Positions 10,281 to 20,833 of a stretch of 38,169 nt of DNA are shown here, one piece after another; positions within the stretch are counted from its first letter, which is position 1; each line of letters opens with the position of its first letter. A program made the translations under genes and the position numbers. The stretch covers positions 62,246 through 100,414 of the forward strand of contig JBNGIS010009619.1 of NCBI GenBank assembly GCA_049999725.1, in the 5' to 3' direction. A model generated the notes under the pieces. It was not told where the DNA came from. It saw nothing but the letters and a program-made list of their open reading frames with translations, and made no database searches. This DNA comes from Haplomitrium mnioides (lineage: Eukaryota > Marchantiophyta > Haplomitriopsida > Calobryales).

Positions 10281-10696
10281 ATAACTGGGAATCTGCACAG
10301 GAATCTGCTGAGATTCCGTGGATATGGTTCTGCGGGGTGCTTCGAAACTCTTTTCCAAAGAACTCTTCGGACCTGGCTCCACGGGAATCTATGGTCTATC
10401 CGCAAGATTCCTCGGATGCCTGTTATTGTTGTACTTGTCGTTTCTCGACCAACTGGCAAGACACGCAACATGCGCCTATTTTTCGTGGTAACGAGATTAA
10501 CCACCATTGAAGCCAAGCGTCGACATTTCCCGTTATGAGTCTAACTAGATTAACGAATTCAAACGAAGGGCGCCGGTGTTCGCGGGGAGATACGGCGATC
10601 ACTCGAGGGGGGTATACATCGAAGGACGTCGATTCTGAGAAGGGTTGATGCACAGGCAATCTCAAGGCGCGAGGCGACTGCATGCGAAGGGGGGCT

Positions 10697-11200
10697 GGAT
10701 TGAGAATTCACTGAAAAGACCACGTGAAGCAGAGTTACTAGCTCAGGGGATCTGGAGAATTCAGAGGAGGACTAGAGGGAGACCCAGGTGACCTCATTCT
10801 TGCAGGCGGACCTGGGTGGCGGGTTACTGATATGGGGTCTCGATTGAATTTTGGCCGGTTAAGACTTCAGGAGAGGCCACCATGGGAGGACTTGGGGTCA
10901 TTTCTACATTCTCTGTGTAGGAGCATCACGATCTGAGGACAAGGAAATCGCAACGAGGGGCGGCTAGAGTTAAAATTCATTGAGAAGATCACGTGAAGCA
11001 GAGTTACTAGCTTAGAGGATCCGGGGGATTCAGAGGAGGACTAGAGGGAGATCCATGTGACCTCATCCTTGCAAGCAGACTTGGGTGGCGGGTTACTGAT
11101 ACGGGGGTCTAGAAGGGATTCGATCAGTTATGACTTCGAGAGAGGCTGCCGAGTGAGGAGCTTGGAGTTCTCTGCCATTTCTTGTGCAGGAGTATCACCC
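10697..11200. repeat. 269-bp tandem duplication
   Basis: Copies start near 10697 and 10966. Matching landmarks are CACGTGAAGCAGAGTTACTA (10721 and 10990), GAGGAGGACTAGAGGGAGA and GGTGGCGGGTTACTGATA. Both end near a stretch reading GTAGGAGCATCAC or GCAGGAGTATCAC. Each copy has a CACGTGA or TCACGTGA G-box. No gene is contained. Confidence 0.9.
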
Positions 11201-12150
11201 TGAGTGTTCGGAGTACACTCTGTATTTAATCTCAAGTGGAGCTGAGAGGAGGGAGGTTGCGTTAGTACCCATGTACTGCGGAAGTAATACTCTTCAAGGC
11301 TCGGAGTGGAGTGGGTTACCTACAGTCGGGAGGACTGTGCTTTTCCAGAGGTGGAACTAAAATAAATCCTCTTCCTAGGCTGAGGAAGTAAAGTAAGGAC
11401 TTCTCATGAGGGAAGTATCAAAACTATTTGGATAAGAGTGTGTGAGTGGTGAGTGTTGGGCTACAGACTGTAAGGCAGCGAAGGATTCAGAAGGGAAGTC
11501 AGTTGGTGGATTTTTTCAGAGATCTTCAAGGACTCTGTTCCTATTCACAGTACATAGTGTAAATAGTTGATGTATCGAACTGTAGTTAGATTCTCATTTT
11601 GCATTTGATTTCATGCAGTAGAGTAGTATAAAATATAGCAGGACAGTTGAGCAAACCCTGAGACATCTCAGAAGGGGGAATGCTGTCCCTGTGACAACAA
11701 AATGATCATGGGGGGAAATGCTCTCTGGTTATAATCCTGGAGTTTAGTTTTGTGATTCATTCATCTTAGTATAGTTGAGATCTGTTGTACTCGATCTGTG
11801 ACAACTCTGAAAGGGGGAGTCCAGACTTCTGTAATTGTTCCAATTACACATAAGGTGGCAGGACCTCAAGTTTTGGTCCTTGCAATACACGGACAGAATT
11901 ACACAAGGAAGATTGAGTGTGGAGAATACTGACCTGAGTTGGGAATGAGTGATTGTAGTGAAGTCCGAAGTGAGTAAGTGGTGAATCAAAGGCTAGTAAG
12001 GAAAGCAAGAATCCTTAAAGCCTTAAAGCGACAAATGGCAAGGGGCCATCTCAGAAAAGAACCTGAATGCCCGTAAGTTGTCCTCCCCTTCGTCCAAAGA
12101 GGCGAATGTGGAGGTTAAGGCCGGAAACAAGGGAGTGATACTTACTCATT

Positions 12151-13338
12151 AAAAAAATTTGCAATCCTAAACCTCCAAGCTTAGGTTTGATAAAATCTCA
12201 AGAAATACTAACGTGTGAAAACTCTTTGAACTAAAGTTTAAAAAATTCTAGCAATGTAAAATACTTCCACAAACTCCTCCAAAAACTTTCAGCTCAAATA
12301 GAGTTTCAAAAGACCTCCAAAATTTAAAAATAGTGAAACTAATAATACAATATAAGAAAGGCTTCCCATCTTTTTCTCAAGAATTCTTGATGGGCCAGAT
12401 GGTTAAGGCAATATTGAATAAACTAAAGGTTGGGGGTTTTATACCTGTGGACATCATCGAAATAGTGATAATGTATTGTTTGGTAAAGCTCTTCGAACTT
12501 TTCAAAAATTGTTGTCGCTTTGAATATATGAGAGGCGAAATGACGATTAAGTGTAGATAATCATGTGTGTCAGAAAGTTGTCCCGGGAAAAAATTGAATT
12601 GGAAAAGTTGCACTAGAAATGAAAACATCATAAAAACTGAACCATCGATTTCTTCAGCAAAAATAGGCTTCTCATACAAGATGTTGGGGTTTTCTTTTGC
12701 ACGTAATTTTCCCTTCAAATTTCTGTTTCTTCCTTTGAATTTTTGGATGCTTATCTCCTGCTTTGTGCCTTCTAATCCTTTCTCCCTTCTTGCAATGTCA
12801 CTACATGTTTCTTCCTTCGAATTTTTGCAATCAATGATTCATCAATGGAGCTCAAAGTTGCAATAGAAACTCCTTGTATTCCACTCTATATGCAACGATC
12901 GATTTAAATGATAAAAGAAAACTAGAATCAGATCTTCTCGAGTGCTTTACAGCTGAACAAGATATCAATGTAATTCGCTTCAAAATGCAGATGCTGAATC
13001 TGAATGTTGTAGCTCTCAGATCGCAAGTTGTTGGAGTGTCTATTGTGATAATACTTGCTCAAGTATAAAGATCGAATAATCTTCTAACTGTGCTCTTTGT
13101 TAGCCAATAGTGCCAAATAATCCAATGTATATCATATGATTGGAATGTATATTCTGATATCAGTATGTTAGTATGTCCACCAAAATGTTATATTGAATAC
13201 TCCAATGTGTATAATATTTGATACTATAGTGTAGCCATCATATGCCCACCAAAAATAAGTGTTGTAATTTGGAATTTCAGCCAAATATAGCCACCATATC
13301 CTCAAAAAAATTTTGCAATCTCGTTCTAAAATGCAATC
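12151..13338 (-). other. Inner copia leader, PBS-proximal part
   Basis: AT-rich sequence following the PBS on the element strand. It has open frames of up to 113 codons on both strands with no recognisable domain. I take it as 5' untranslated leader, possibly with further decayed insertions. Confidence 0.4.
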
Positions 13339-13351
13339 GGCTTTGATATCA
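13339..13351 (-). promoter_or_regulatory. Inner copia primer-binding site
   Basis: Directly after the 5' LTR on the minus strand stands TGATATCAAAGCC. The sequence complementary to the 3' end of initiator tRNA-Met, standard for plant copia, is TGGTATCAGAGC, so two bases differ, both G-to-A type changes. Confidence 0.75.
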
Positions 13352-13668
13352 TGTTGGAATGTATAGAAAGCATCCTCTAAGATTTGAACAATGTCCAATG
13401 TAAATGAATACAAATAGAATCTAGCATATAGAAGGGACTTCCAATATATGACTATGAAAACTTCAATGAGTAAAACATGTGCATCAATGTCCAAACATGA
13501 ACAGTAGTATGGTGGTGTATGTGCTTGCTCTTAATGTGTTCCTTACTAGTCTCACTAACTTATGTGTATATACAAGACTAGCAAAACTAACTTAACCAAG
13601 GATAAACCTTGAGTTAGTTAACCCTAGAACTTAAGCTAATTATTCAATGATAGCTTGTAGTTTTAACA
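13352..13668 (-). repeat. Inner copia 5' LTR, 317 bp
   Basis: The forward ends are TGTTGG and TTAACA, giving TGTTAA...CCAACA on the element strand. The left edge abuts the PBS, and the right edge abuts the CATAG target duplication inside the outer gag. Its 209 bp at 13352-13560 align gap-free to 5842-6050. The remaining 108 bp contain an inverted repeat (CTAACTCAAGG...CCTTGGTTAAGTTAG on the element strand). Confidence 0.85.
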
Positions 13669-13673
13669 CATAG
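13669..13673. other. Target-site duplication, right copy (CATAG)
   Basis: Partner of CACAG at 5837-5841. The reading frame of the outer gag passes through it. Confidence 0.7.
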
Positions 13674-14560
13674 TTCCCCTGCACTTTATTGTTTCTCATA
13701 TCGTTCTGCTTTTTGTAGCAGTCCTTTGCCATGTGATCTCACTTACCATAATAATAACAATCTCCTTCTAAATGTTGTTGCTAGCTTCCACATCCTCTGT
13801 TACTCCTCTTGCCTTTGAGCTGGCCTCTACCACCAAACTAGTTTAATTGGCGTTGCTAGTTTTATGCATTATTGCTTGAGCAACCTCTACCAGAATTACT
13901 TATGTCATAGCTCCTACTTCCTTGTCCTTTAACCTTGTTAGAGTAGAATGCTTGCTATTGACTGCTTGAGGCACCTCCTCCAATGTCAAGTTCTTGTGCC
14001 ACTAATATGGTAGTAAGTTTTGAGAATGATGTGGTTTCTTCTCTTGTACTCATCAACGTTTTGAACTATTTACATTCTTTGCCTAACCTATTCAAGCAAA
14101 TTGCCACCATGGCACTTTCCTTCACTTCCTCTCCAACATTTTCTAGCTGCTCAACTAGTGATTTGATCTTCAGGGCAAAAGCATTTATGTTCATTTTCTA
14201 CTTTTGTAGATTAAAGAACTCCATTTGCAATGTCAATTTCTTGTATCTAAGATAATGGCATATCTCTCCTTCAAGATATCCCAAGCTTTCTTGGGTGTCT
14301 TTGTTGCTGACACACAACCCATCATTTTGTCATCGATAGTAATGGTTAGCCAGTACAACAACTTGTAGACCTTCTATATATGTGTCTTGGAGGCCTGTAT
14401 CTCTTCTCTGAATGGAGATGGGCCTAACACCTATTCAACTTGATCTCTTGTGATGAAGTTCTAATAACCTCTTCTCTTTATAAGCTTTTCCTTCTTATTA
14501 ACCAGACATTGTACCTGTTTTCAATCAGTTTCTCACTGACCATCTTTAAATTGTGATTCA
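13669..14560 (-). pseudogene. Outer copia gag with zinc knuckle
   Basis: Minus-strand frames read ATKTPKKAWDILKERYA (about 14310-14260), FALKIKSLVEQLENVGEEV (about 14190-14130) and LVAQELDIGGGAS (about 14010-13970), which match copia gag. A zinc knuckle follows (CYYYGK, stop, DHMAKDCYKK, about 13765-13715) with its second Cys changed to Tyr and a stop inside. At least four frameshifts or stops are visible, many more than in the inner element, which agrees with an older age. The start is unclear; an ATG near 14550 is possible. Confidence 0.75.
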
Positions 14561-16016
14561 GACCTTTTTACAATCATATTGCTTCTATGCTAGCTTAAAG
14601 GAACTGTTGTCTGTGTACAATTTTAGATTTCAAAGAATTTAGGTTTTTGTATCACAAGGAGTGAATTGTTGTATCTTAATAAGTTGGGATAATGAAAGGG
14701 GTTTCTCTGATTCCCTCTATCGATGCTGAATTTATGTGTGAAGAATTTTAGTTCTTGTGACAACATTTGAAAGAAACACAGGTCTTCAGTGATGCCTTCA
14801 TGATGAGCTATTGCATGTTGATAAAATATAACGAACCGTTTCTTCTTGCAATCTGTTCTTCAGTCTCTTCTTTGCAATGTTTTGAATGAATCCACACTCA
14901 CTCTCCAATCATATATGTTGACTCTAACTTCTACAATCTGTTTTGCCCAACTGCTTTTCAATATGATTTTGCTTCGACAAAAAAAAGCCCATGATTTATG
15001 CTTATTGAACTCAATAACAACATCACTAAATTCTTCTTGAAGACTCCCTTGCTCCTTTGACTTCTGCTCTTCACCAAAAACCTTTGATGCCTCTTCACTA
15101 ACAAGTTTCAACTCTTTTTGACCTATAATTTCTTCCTCAAAAGAACCTCCATTGATTTCTCCTCAGAAAATGAACATAAACCTATGATCTCTGCTGCCAT
15201 TTTTGCAGCAACACTTATCTTAGCAGACCCCTTCAAATATGCTTTGTCTCTACCTCTGCCTTCTTCGAGTGTTCCTCAATCACATAACAGAACCCTCTTC
15301 GACTTGATTCTTCCTTACCTAGCAACCAAAACCCCTCCTTTGATTCTTTCTCAACCAACAAACACCTTCGATGTTTTGTTTGTTGCTGCAATTGTCTTCA
15401 ACAATAGGTCAAATTAGTGTGTAGAACTCTGCGAGTTTTGCTTTGATTTAGGTGATTTGACCTCCAATCAAATTGTCTCTTCATGGCAATTCTTTCTCAA
15501 ATGCCCTCCTTTGATTTTGTCTTCACTAGTGAGCTTACACCCAACTTGATTTTGCTCGAGCTCTTCAACAACAACCTCCTATACAAATTGACTAGCATAA
15601 CTTTTTGAGTTTTACTTTGAATCTACTCTTTCTACTTCCAAATGACTCACCTCCCTTGAGCAACTCTGTTGCAATCAAGAACTGGCAAAAATTCTTTTGA
15701 CTTTTGCCTCAAAATTGCCCCGATTCTTCTTCAACTTGTTTCTTCCACAAATGTTTGCTCTCTTCGTCAAAGGCTGGAAACTCTAAAAACCAGCTTGTAC
15801 TTCTTCAGCAAATGTTGAGTTCTCATGATCTATTGTCTTCAATTCTTTAGCAGCAATCTTCCTTCAACAAAACCAGTTCTTTTGCAATTTTCTTTTCTAC
15901 AACTGATTCGACACCTTGTTGACACGCGATGGAGGTTTGATTTTTTCTCTTTCTTCCTTTCTTGATACTCCTCAAATTATTTGTGCTCTGCAATGTAACT
16001 CCAATTCTTGAACCTA
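14561..16016 (-). other. Outer copia 5' leader
   Basis: About 1.4 kb between the PBS and gag. On the element strand it is A/G-rich with many GAAGAA and CAAAG words, which gives open frames on both strands (for example 14860-15111 minus and 15118-15417 plus) that I regard as compositional. No domain is recognisable. Confidence 0.45.
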
Positions 16017-16027
16017 CTCTAATACCA
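16017..16027 (-). promoter_or_regulatory. Outer copia primer-binding site
   Basis: On the minus strand TGGTATTAGAG directly follows the LTR end. It differs at one base from the initiator tRNA-Met complement TGGTATCAGAG. Confidence 0.8.
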
Positions 16028-16241
16028 TGTCAAGAATCATGCATTGCATTTAAATCACAAGACTCACATACACACGGGGTGGAGAAATATTCTGTATATT
16101 CACAATAGGCTCAATGGCCTCCATAATACAATAGGGAAGGAGTGCATCTGCGCAACTCTAGATTAGTCCCACATACCTAGCTAACCCTAACTAAACTAGA
16201 AGGGCTGCCAGATCAGCCTAGTAACCTATTAGATCTCAACA
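16028..16241 (-). repeat. Outer copia 5' LTR, 214 bp
   Basis: On the element strand it begins TGTTGAGATC and ends CTTGACA, next to the PBS. No second copy occurs in the window, so the right border (16241) rests on the TG...CA rule and on homology with gene copy B resuming at about 16250. Confidence 0.65.
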
Positions 16242-16249
16242 ATTCAATA

Positions 16250-16500
16250 CAAACCTACATGTCAAGAGCTCTAAGAATCATTTTTGGCAAGAAAATATGT
16301 TTTTTGAAATTCGAGTATAAAAAGAGCGACAATGAAAGTTTCTTTCCATTGTCTCGAGTTCACTTTCTAGTTTCAGTTTTCTTGTCATGGTTATTTTTGC
16401 TATTTCTTGTGATTTGGTCTTTTTTTCCTTCTGTTTTTTTGTGAACTTTTGATCGTACATTTTCACCCTTCTTTTTTTACTCATTTTTACATTAGATAGA
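16250..16500 (+). promoter_or_regulatory. Promoter and 5' leader of gene copy A
   Basis: The sequence from AAACCTACATGTCAAGAG onward matches the region upstream of copy B (32190-31937, minus). A TATAAAA box lies at 16316-16322, 185 bp before the ATG. Copy B has TATAAAA at 32122-32116, 186 bp before its ATG. Confidence 0.55.
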
Positions 16501-16899
16501 ATGGCATCTAAGGTCGTTGCTCCAAAACCAGCTCAACCAAAGCCTTATCAATATGCCAATGTTTTGAAGACTCTTGAACCTCACAAATCAGCCAATGAAT
16601 TGCTAGTTTGTTTTGGAACTATCAGAGATATTGGCCATCATCTTTACCTTTTCCAAGGTAGAGGCAAAAAATTCAATATGGGCCTTTTGGTCCAAGTTGA
16701 TTTGTGAGGGGCACAGAGCCTAGATAGGGTTGCTTGTGCAGTATGAGGATATGATCATCCTTTTCAAAGCATCACCGAAGAAATTTTGTTTCAACAAAAT
16801 GAAGCCGAGAGATCCTTTCACCAACAATCTACAAAAGGCCTACAATAACTGCAAGAAAAAAACTTGTAATTATCATTTTTATTAGGTGTATATTTTATT

Positions 16900-16965
16900 T
16901 TGCATTCCACCATCCATTCGGGCGTAGAGTCTAAAGTCCATACGCGCATGAAAACAATAAACAAA
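16900..16965. repeat. Palindrome words in the first intron region of copy A
   Basis: Short words such as GAGTCTAAAGTCCATACGCG and CGCATG occur in the interval between the N-terminal block and the KQVERDFIK block. The same interval of copy B (31450-31535) has the fuller pattern. Confidence 0.5.
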
Positions 16966-18504
16966 ATCAAAATAAGCGCAGCTGTTATTTGTCAACACCT
17001 ATCCGGATGTGAAGCAAGTGGAGAGAGATTTTATCAAATTAGCATTAAACTTAAAGATTTTGAAAGTGAAGCAAGGTTTAAACTTGGCACAATATTTGCC
17101 TCACACAAGTGCAACGACATTCACTATGGTAGCCATAGGTGGGCCGTCAACTGCAAGAAAGAGGAAGGAAGTATACCCAACAGAGATTCCAAAAAACAAG
17201 AAAGCCAGCTCTACCAAAGAAAAAGCCGGTGCTACCACCGCCCATTGAGGAGGAGCCTATCTGATCGCCTTCTTTGCTGAGCTCATCTTTGATAGCACTA
17301 TCAACCTCCTCCTCTCTAGCAGCTCTGAGGAGGAAAACAAGCTAGAGTGTGTGCAGTCGCCTACATCAAGAGCAAAGAGGCAAGTGCACAAAGGGCTCCA
17401 TACAATTCAAGAGAGGGAGCGGGTTGATCCTTTGACAGTGTCTGAGGAAGATAATAACAAGATCCGAGAGTTTGCAATCTAGTGGTGCAAATTTTGCGAG
17501 GAAACAACTACAATCTGGCTAGAAAACTTGAATTTTCCAAAACTTGGAGTGGATTGCTAAGGGTCATTTCAGACTAGGCGATTGAATGAAGATTTTGTGG
17601 AGCTTCTAGTACACAAAATGCTCACCAAAATAATATGTGCATTCTTATTTTATTGTCATTGTAGACCTGTAGTGCGGGTTGAAAGATAAGTCATAGTTTG
17701 ACATCAGGAACTCTGACAAGTACCAATACAAGATTGCACGAGGCAATCATAGTGATGCCACAAGGCAGCTATTGATTACAAAGTATGGAGCAAAGAATCT
17801 GATGCTTTTGATTTGCAATTATTATGGGTATGTAGGGCTTACACCATTTGAGATTCAAATTTTTGCTATCGATGACAATTATGGCCAATGCTATATATAG
17901 TCTTGAAATGACTTCAATTCAAAAAGTCAAGTATTGACATCATAGACTTATAGAGAGCAGGATGGCATCATCCTAAAAATTACAAAGAGAACATGTGTTG
18001 GAAACTTTGGAGATCAAGCCAAAGTCAACTCTGCAAAAGACGGTGACTTCTCAAGACAAGTAGTTTGAGCTTGCCTTTAGAAGTGGAGAGCTCTAGGAGT
18101 TGCAAGAGCGCATTTTTTTCTATATGGGAGAAGAACCTTGTGAAAGGCTATAAGCCCAAGGCCAAAGATTCACTACGAATGGAAGACATGAAGTGGATAA
18201 CTTAGAGGTCTCTTCAGGGTCTTCTTAGTTTTGAAGCGAGTGAAAGTCGAAGAGCTTTCAATTGAAGAAATGTCTCATGAGCTAGAGAGGGATAAAGTTT
18301 TGGTAGTTATGGTAAAATCTTTTAGTTTGGAGGTATGTTACAGTTCTTGGGAGGAGGCTAGAATAGAATATCTCATTCATATAGAAGAATCAAAGATGTC
18401 CTCTTTCCACTCAAGTTTTGAGAAGTTCTTAGTAAGTATTATTTTTCTGCTAGCTAATTTGTTTTGTAAAAGTTTGTTTAAATTATTTGAAAATGAATTT
18501 GTTT

Positions 18505-18725
18505 GTCAAGTTCCTTTCATGTACACATGGACATCAAAGAGTTTATGTACGCATGGACTCCTTGGTCTACACTTTTGTAGACTATATTCCATGTGCGCTT
18601 GGACTCTAAAGTCCATTCCTACATGGACTCAAGTGTCTTAGAGTGTCTAAACATCCATGCGTGCATGGACTTCAGAGTCCATGCATGCCTTGACTTTATG
18701 ATTCATGCACGCATGAACTCTCTAT
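18505..18725. repeat. Palindrome-word array in an intron of copy A
   Basis: About six words of the type CATG-YRYR-CATGGACTC occur, for example CATGTACACATGGAC, TATGTACGCATGGACTCC and CATGCGTGCATGGACT, joined by GGACTnnnGAGTCC-type inverted repeats. They lie inside the GT-AG intron 18432-18791. Confidence 0.8.
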
Positions 18726-20040
18726 TCTTTTTGACTAAAAGTTTTTGGTTTTCAAATTCTCTTATAATAAATTCCCCAATGTTTTTTTCAGGGTGACAAA
18801 ACATTCAAGAGGCAGCTTGCCAAAAAGTTGATTGCAGCTGTGAAAGAAAGAAAGAGATTTGGGGCCAAAGAAGCCCTAAAAGATCAAAATTAAGCCCCAA
18901 CCTTGGTGTCTTACCTCCTACCTTTTGGCTCCATTATCAAAAAGCTAGAGGCTAGAAGTCAAGGCAACAATTGAATTTAGTATACCTCTAGTTGAAGGAG
19001 GGATTGAAGAACAAGACCAGTACTTGCAGTCCTATGTTGATATACTCAAAGTGGCATATTATCAAGTCTACGGGGAGTCCAACGCATGACATCTGAAGGG
19101 CTTGGTGAAACCAAGAAGTTTCACTTTAGCAATTGCTGGCATTCCTAATTGGTACAACCTTAAGGAATGTAGGCATGACAACTTTGAGCTCGTCAATAAA
19201 GATGACATTTTCGAAATGACCTTCTCTTTTGTAGCCATAACTACTTCATAGTTTTGGTCTTTTGTAATTATTCATTCTTCGCAACAATTTAGCTTCATTA
19301 AGGATGCACTTTTTGATGTTTGTTATGTTGTCGACCACGATATCTAGTAAGTTTTGTTTTGACTTTTTTATGTTTTAGTTTATCTTGTTTGTACTTCATA
19401 TATTTTATGTGCAATCTCTTATTTATTTTGATTTGATTATTATAGGGACAAAACAAACATACATCATTCAGATGGTCCTAGAATTGCACACTCCCATGAG
19501 TACTAGATTGTGAGCTACTGGATAAAAAAAGGCAAGCAAAGCATGAAGCTCTTCAACTTACAATCCGACGATGCAACCACTCATCTTTGAAGAATAATGT
19601 AAAGTGTTTTTAGTTGTCTAGTCATTTTTGCAAAACTAAAACATTCAATAGATGATACTCTTGTAAATGTGTACCAAAAGCCTCACGCTTTGTATAACTT
19701 TTTTATCGACTTGAGTACATGTGTTGTTTGTGCTCTTAAGTTGATGCAAAACTATGTTTCTCTGGAATATGATGGACGTTAGTCTATTTATACCACAAAG
19801 AGTTTTGATAATCGCTTCTTTGCGATATGATGTCATCGAATCATAGATTATTTACACGTACCAAAAGGAGCCTATTCCTCTTAGTACTGCTACTGCTTCT
19901 GGTGATTTTCTAGCCATTTCTAAGACTGGAAAGTCTCGATAGAATTTCCTAGTGACTATAGATGCCTAAGCTTCTCATTCTATTGATTTGGATGAGATCG
20001 TTTCTCCTAAACAGTATAAGACTGAAGCTGAACCTATAGA

Positions 20041-20262
20041 CTAATGTATCTTTGATTCTTGTAAATTCAAGATAAAGTTGTTGAGTTCTTTCTTGACCAT
20101 CTCTTTTTGTTCCATTAAGTGATTTTTGAATAAAACTTCATGTTTTTTGTAAAAGTAAACAACAAAGTCTATACTAGTATCAACATTTCTAATTGATTGA
20201 TTTAAATTATAGCACAAATTTTCTTCAATCGTGAGTTTTTTATTTTTTTTTGTTAGCTTCAT
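20041..20262 (-). CDS. Small convergent reading frame at the 3' end of copy A
   Basis: 73 codons, Lys/Asn/Leu-rich, likely helical, with SIDFVVYFYKKHEVLFKNHL in the middle. It overlaps the copy A stop codon by a few bases on the other strand. The same place at copy B carries a 78-codon frame (28094-28330, plus) with SIEFVANFYENQYVFFKNNF. The similarity shows that this stretch was part of the duplicated unit; whether it is a real protein or only conserved 3' flank is open. No family is recognised. Confidence 0.35.
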   Translation of the reverse strand: MKLTKKNKKLTIEENLCYNLNQSIRNVDTSIDFVVYFYKKHEVLFKNHLMEQKEMVKKELNNFILNLQESKIH

Positions 20263-20762
20263 ATTACATTTATTACAATTTTGAATTACGATATGATTCT
20301 ATACATGATTTTTTTGTATTTTATTTTGGATATTCAATTGTTCAAGTTACTAGTGATGGATTGCATGCATACATAGAAGTGTTAGATTGATTTTGATGAA
20401 AGGTATCATCTTCTTAAGATGCACGAGCTTGAATTCTATGCAAGCTTTTTTTCTAAATCTATTTCGTAAGTAAATAGAAGTTCATGACATCTCTTGGCAG
20501 ATTATAGATTTATATGACAGTGCTTGTTGCAACATTGTGTTTTATTGGATTTTTTTTCCTACAAATGTCTTAGGATTTTGTATCTTAAAGTTTTTTTGAA
20601 AGTCATTAGAAAATATTTAAATTTGACTATTTAAGTTTACCATTTTTTTCAATATTCTCTCTTGTATGCCCATCTTACTATAATATAATATTTTTATCTT
20701 TACTTTTTCTTGCAAAATATTGAGTATAAAGGTTTTTACAAAATACAATAATCATATGTGTT
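20263..20762. other. AT-rich DNA, no gene seen
   Basis: Very AT-rich with long T runs. One palindrome-like word (GCATGCATACATAG) lies at about 20363. Nothing else is recognisable. Confidence 0.5.
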
Positions 20763-20833
20763 AGGTCTTGAAGTTCAGGGCATGGGGGGAGGAGCCTTGC
20801 CTTTTGGAATTGGATTGGTTGGGTTGTAGTATA
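20763..20833 (+). repeat. Dispersed repeat, copy 2 (purine-rich core)
   Basis: It matches 286-360 of the minus strand over its full length, with a few substitutions and a 4-bp net length difference. The core is GCATGGGGGGAGGAGCC. Confidence 0.6.

Larger units (their letters stand above)
9071..12150. mobile_element. GC-rich block nested in the inner copia leader, identity unknown
   Basis: Between the leader next to gag and the leader next to the PBS lies about 3 kb of clearly higher GC (highest at 9200-10700) with no recognisable protein. It holds repeated ACGTGGC elements, GGTCAAC words, a degenerate tandem repeat (9945-10280), a 269-bp tandem duplication (10697-11200), and purine tracts (AGAAGGGGGAA at 11671, GAAAGGGGGAGTCC at 11809). 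Purine tracts and promoter-like repeats suggest a noncoding LTR-type derivative, but I found no matching LTR ends. The edges are approximate. Confidence 0.45.
5842..13668 (-). mobile_element. Inner (younger) Ty1/copia element, RT-deleted
   Basis: Minus-strand order: 5' LTR 13668-13352, PBS 13351-13339, leader to about 8956 with a foreign GC-rich block at about 12150-9070, gag from 8955, protease, gag-pre-integrase, integrase, then RNase H, then a truncated 3' LTR 6050-5842. The order PR-INT-(RT)-RNH is diagnostic of Ty1/copia. The RT core is missing, gag has an in-frame stop, and integrase is frameshifted, so it cannot move by itself. By hand I count 14 differences in the 209 bp shared by the two LTRs, 11 of them transitions. 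Confidence 0.85.
5600..16241 (-). mobile_element. Outer (older) Ty1/copia element, interrupted and 3'-truncated
   Basis: In minus-strand order this element has a 5' LTR (16241-16028), a PBS (16027-16017), a leader of about 1.4 kb, a degenerate gag with zinc knuckle (to 13669), then the inserted younger copia (13668-5842), then its own protease fragment (5841-5600). No integrase, reverse transcriptase or matching 3' LTR was found below 5600, so its 3' part is deleted. The gag and protease frames agree across the insertion when one copy of the 5-bp target duplication is removed, which ties the two halves together. Confidence 0.75.
16501..20044 (+). pseudogene. Unrecognised multi-exon gene, copy A (decayed)
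   Basis: The start is the ATG of MASKVVAPKPAQPKPYQYAN, matched by MASQV in copy B. Homologous protein blocks run in the same order in both copies: an N-terminal block (VLKTLEPHKSANELLVCFG), KQVERDFIK (about 17012), a Lys/Pro-rich basic stretch (about 17145-17260), KIARG...QLLITKYGAKN (about 17735-17800), ELSIEEMS (about 18250), ARIEYLIHIEESKMSSFHSS (about 18358), DKTFKRQLAKKLIAAVK (from 18795), then HHSDGPRIAHSHEY and SMKLFNLQSDDAT (about 19460-19580), VNVYQKPHALYNFF (about 19668), and a C-terminus ending EPID and TAA. GT-AG introns are clear at 18432-18791 and 19347-19445. Several stops and frameshifts are present (for example near 16700). I recognise no family. Confidence 0.6.

Noticed and set aside
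9190-10683. Several open frames of 62-122 codons on both strands in the GC-rich block
   Set aside because: High GC makes stops rare. All six frames give similar Arg/Pro/Ser-rich text without domains.
9082-12147. TTACTC at 9082-9087 and 12142-12147 as target duplication of the GC-rich block
   Set aside because: The enclosed ends (TCAAATAG and GTGATAC) do not fit LTR, TIR or Helitron termini, and a 6-bp match within fuzzy borders can be chance.
12377-12718. Open frame of 113 codons, minus strand, in the inner copia leader
   Set aside because: AT-rich composition and Phe/Ile/Lys bias, no domain, and overlapped on the other strand by equally long frames.
14846-15417. Open frames in the outer copia leader (minus 14860-15111, plus 14846-15040 and 15118-15417)
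   Set aside because: The leader is A/G-rich on one strand, which removes stops on both strands. No homology to gag, pol or other proteins is seen.
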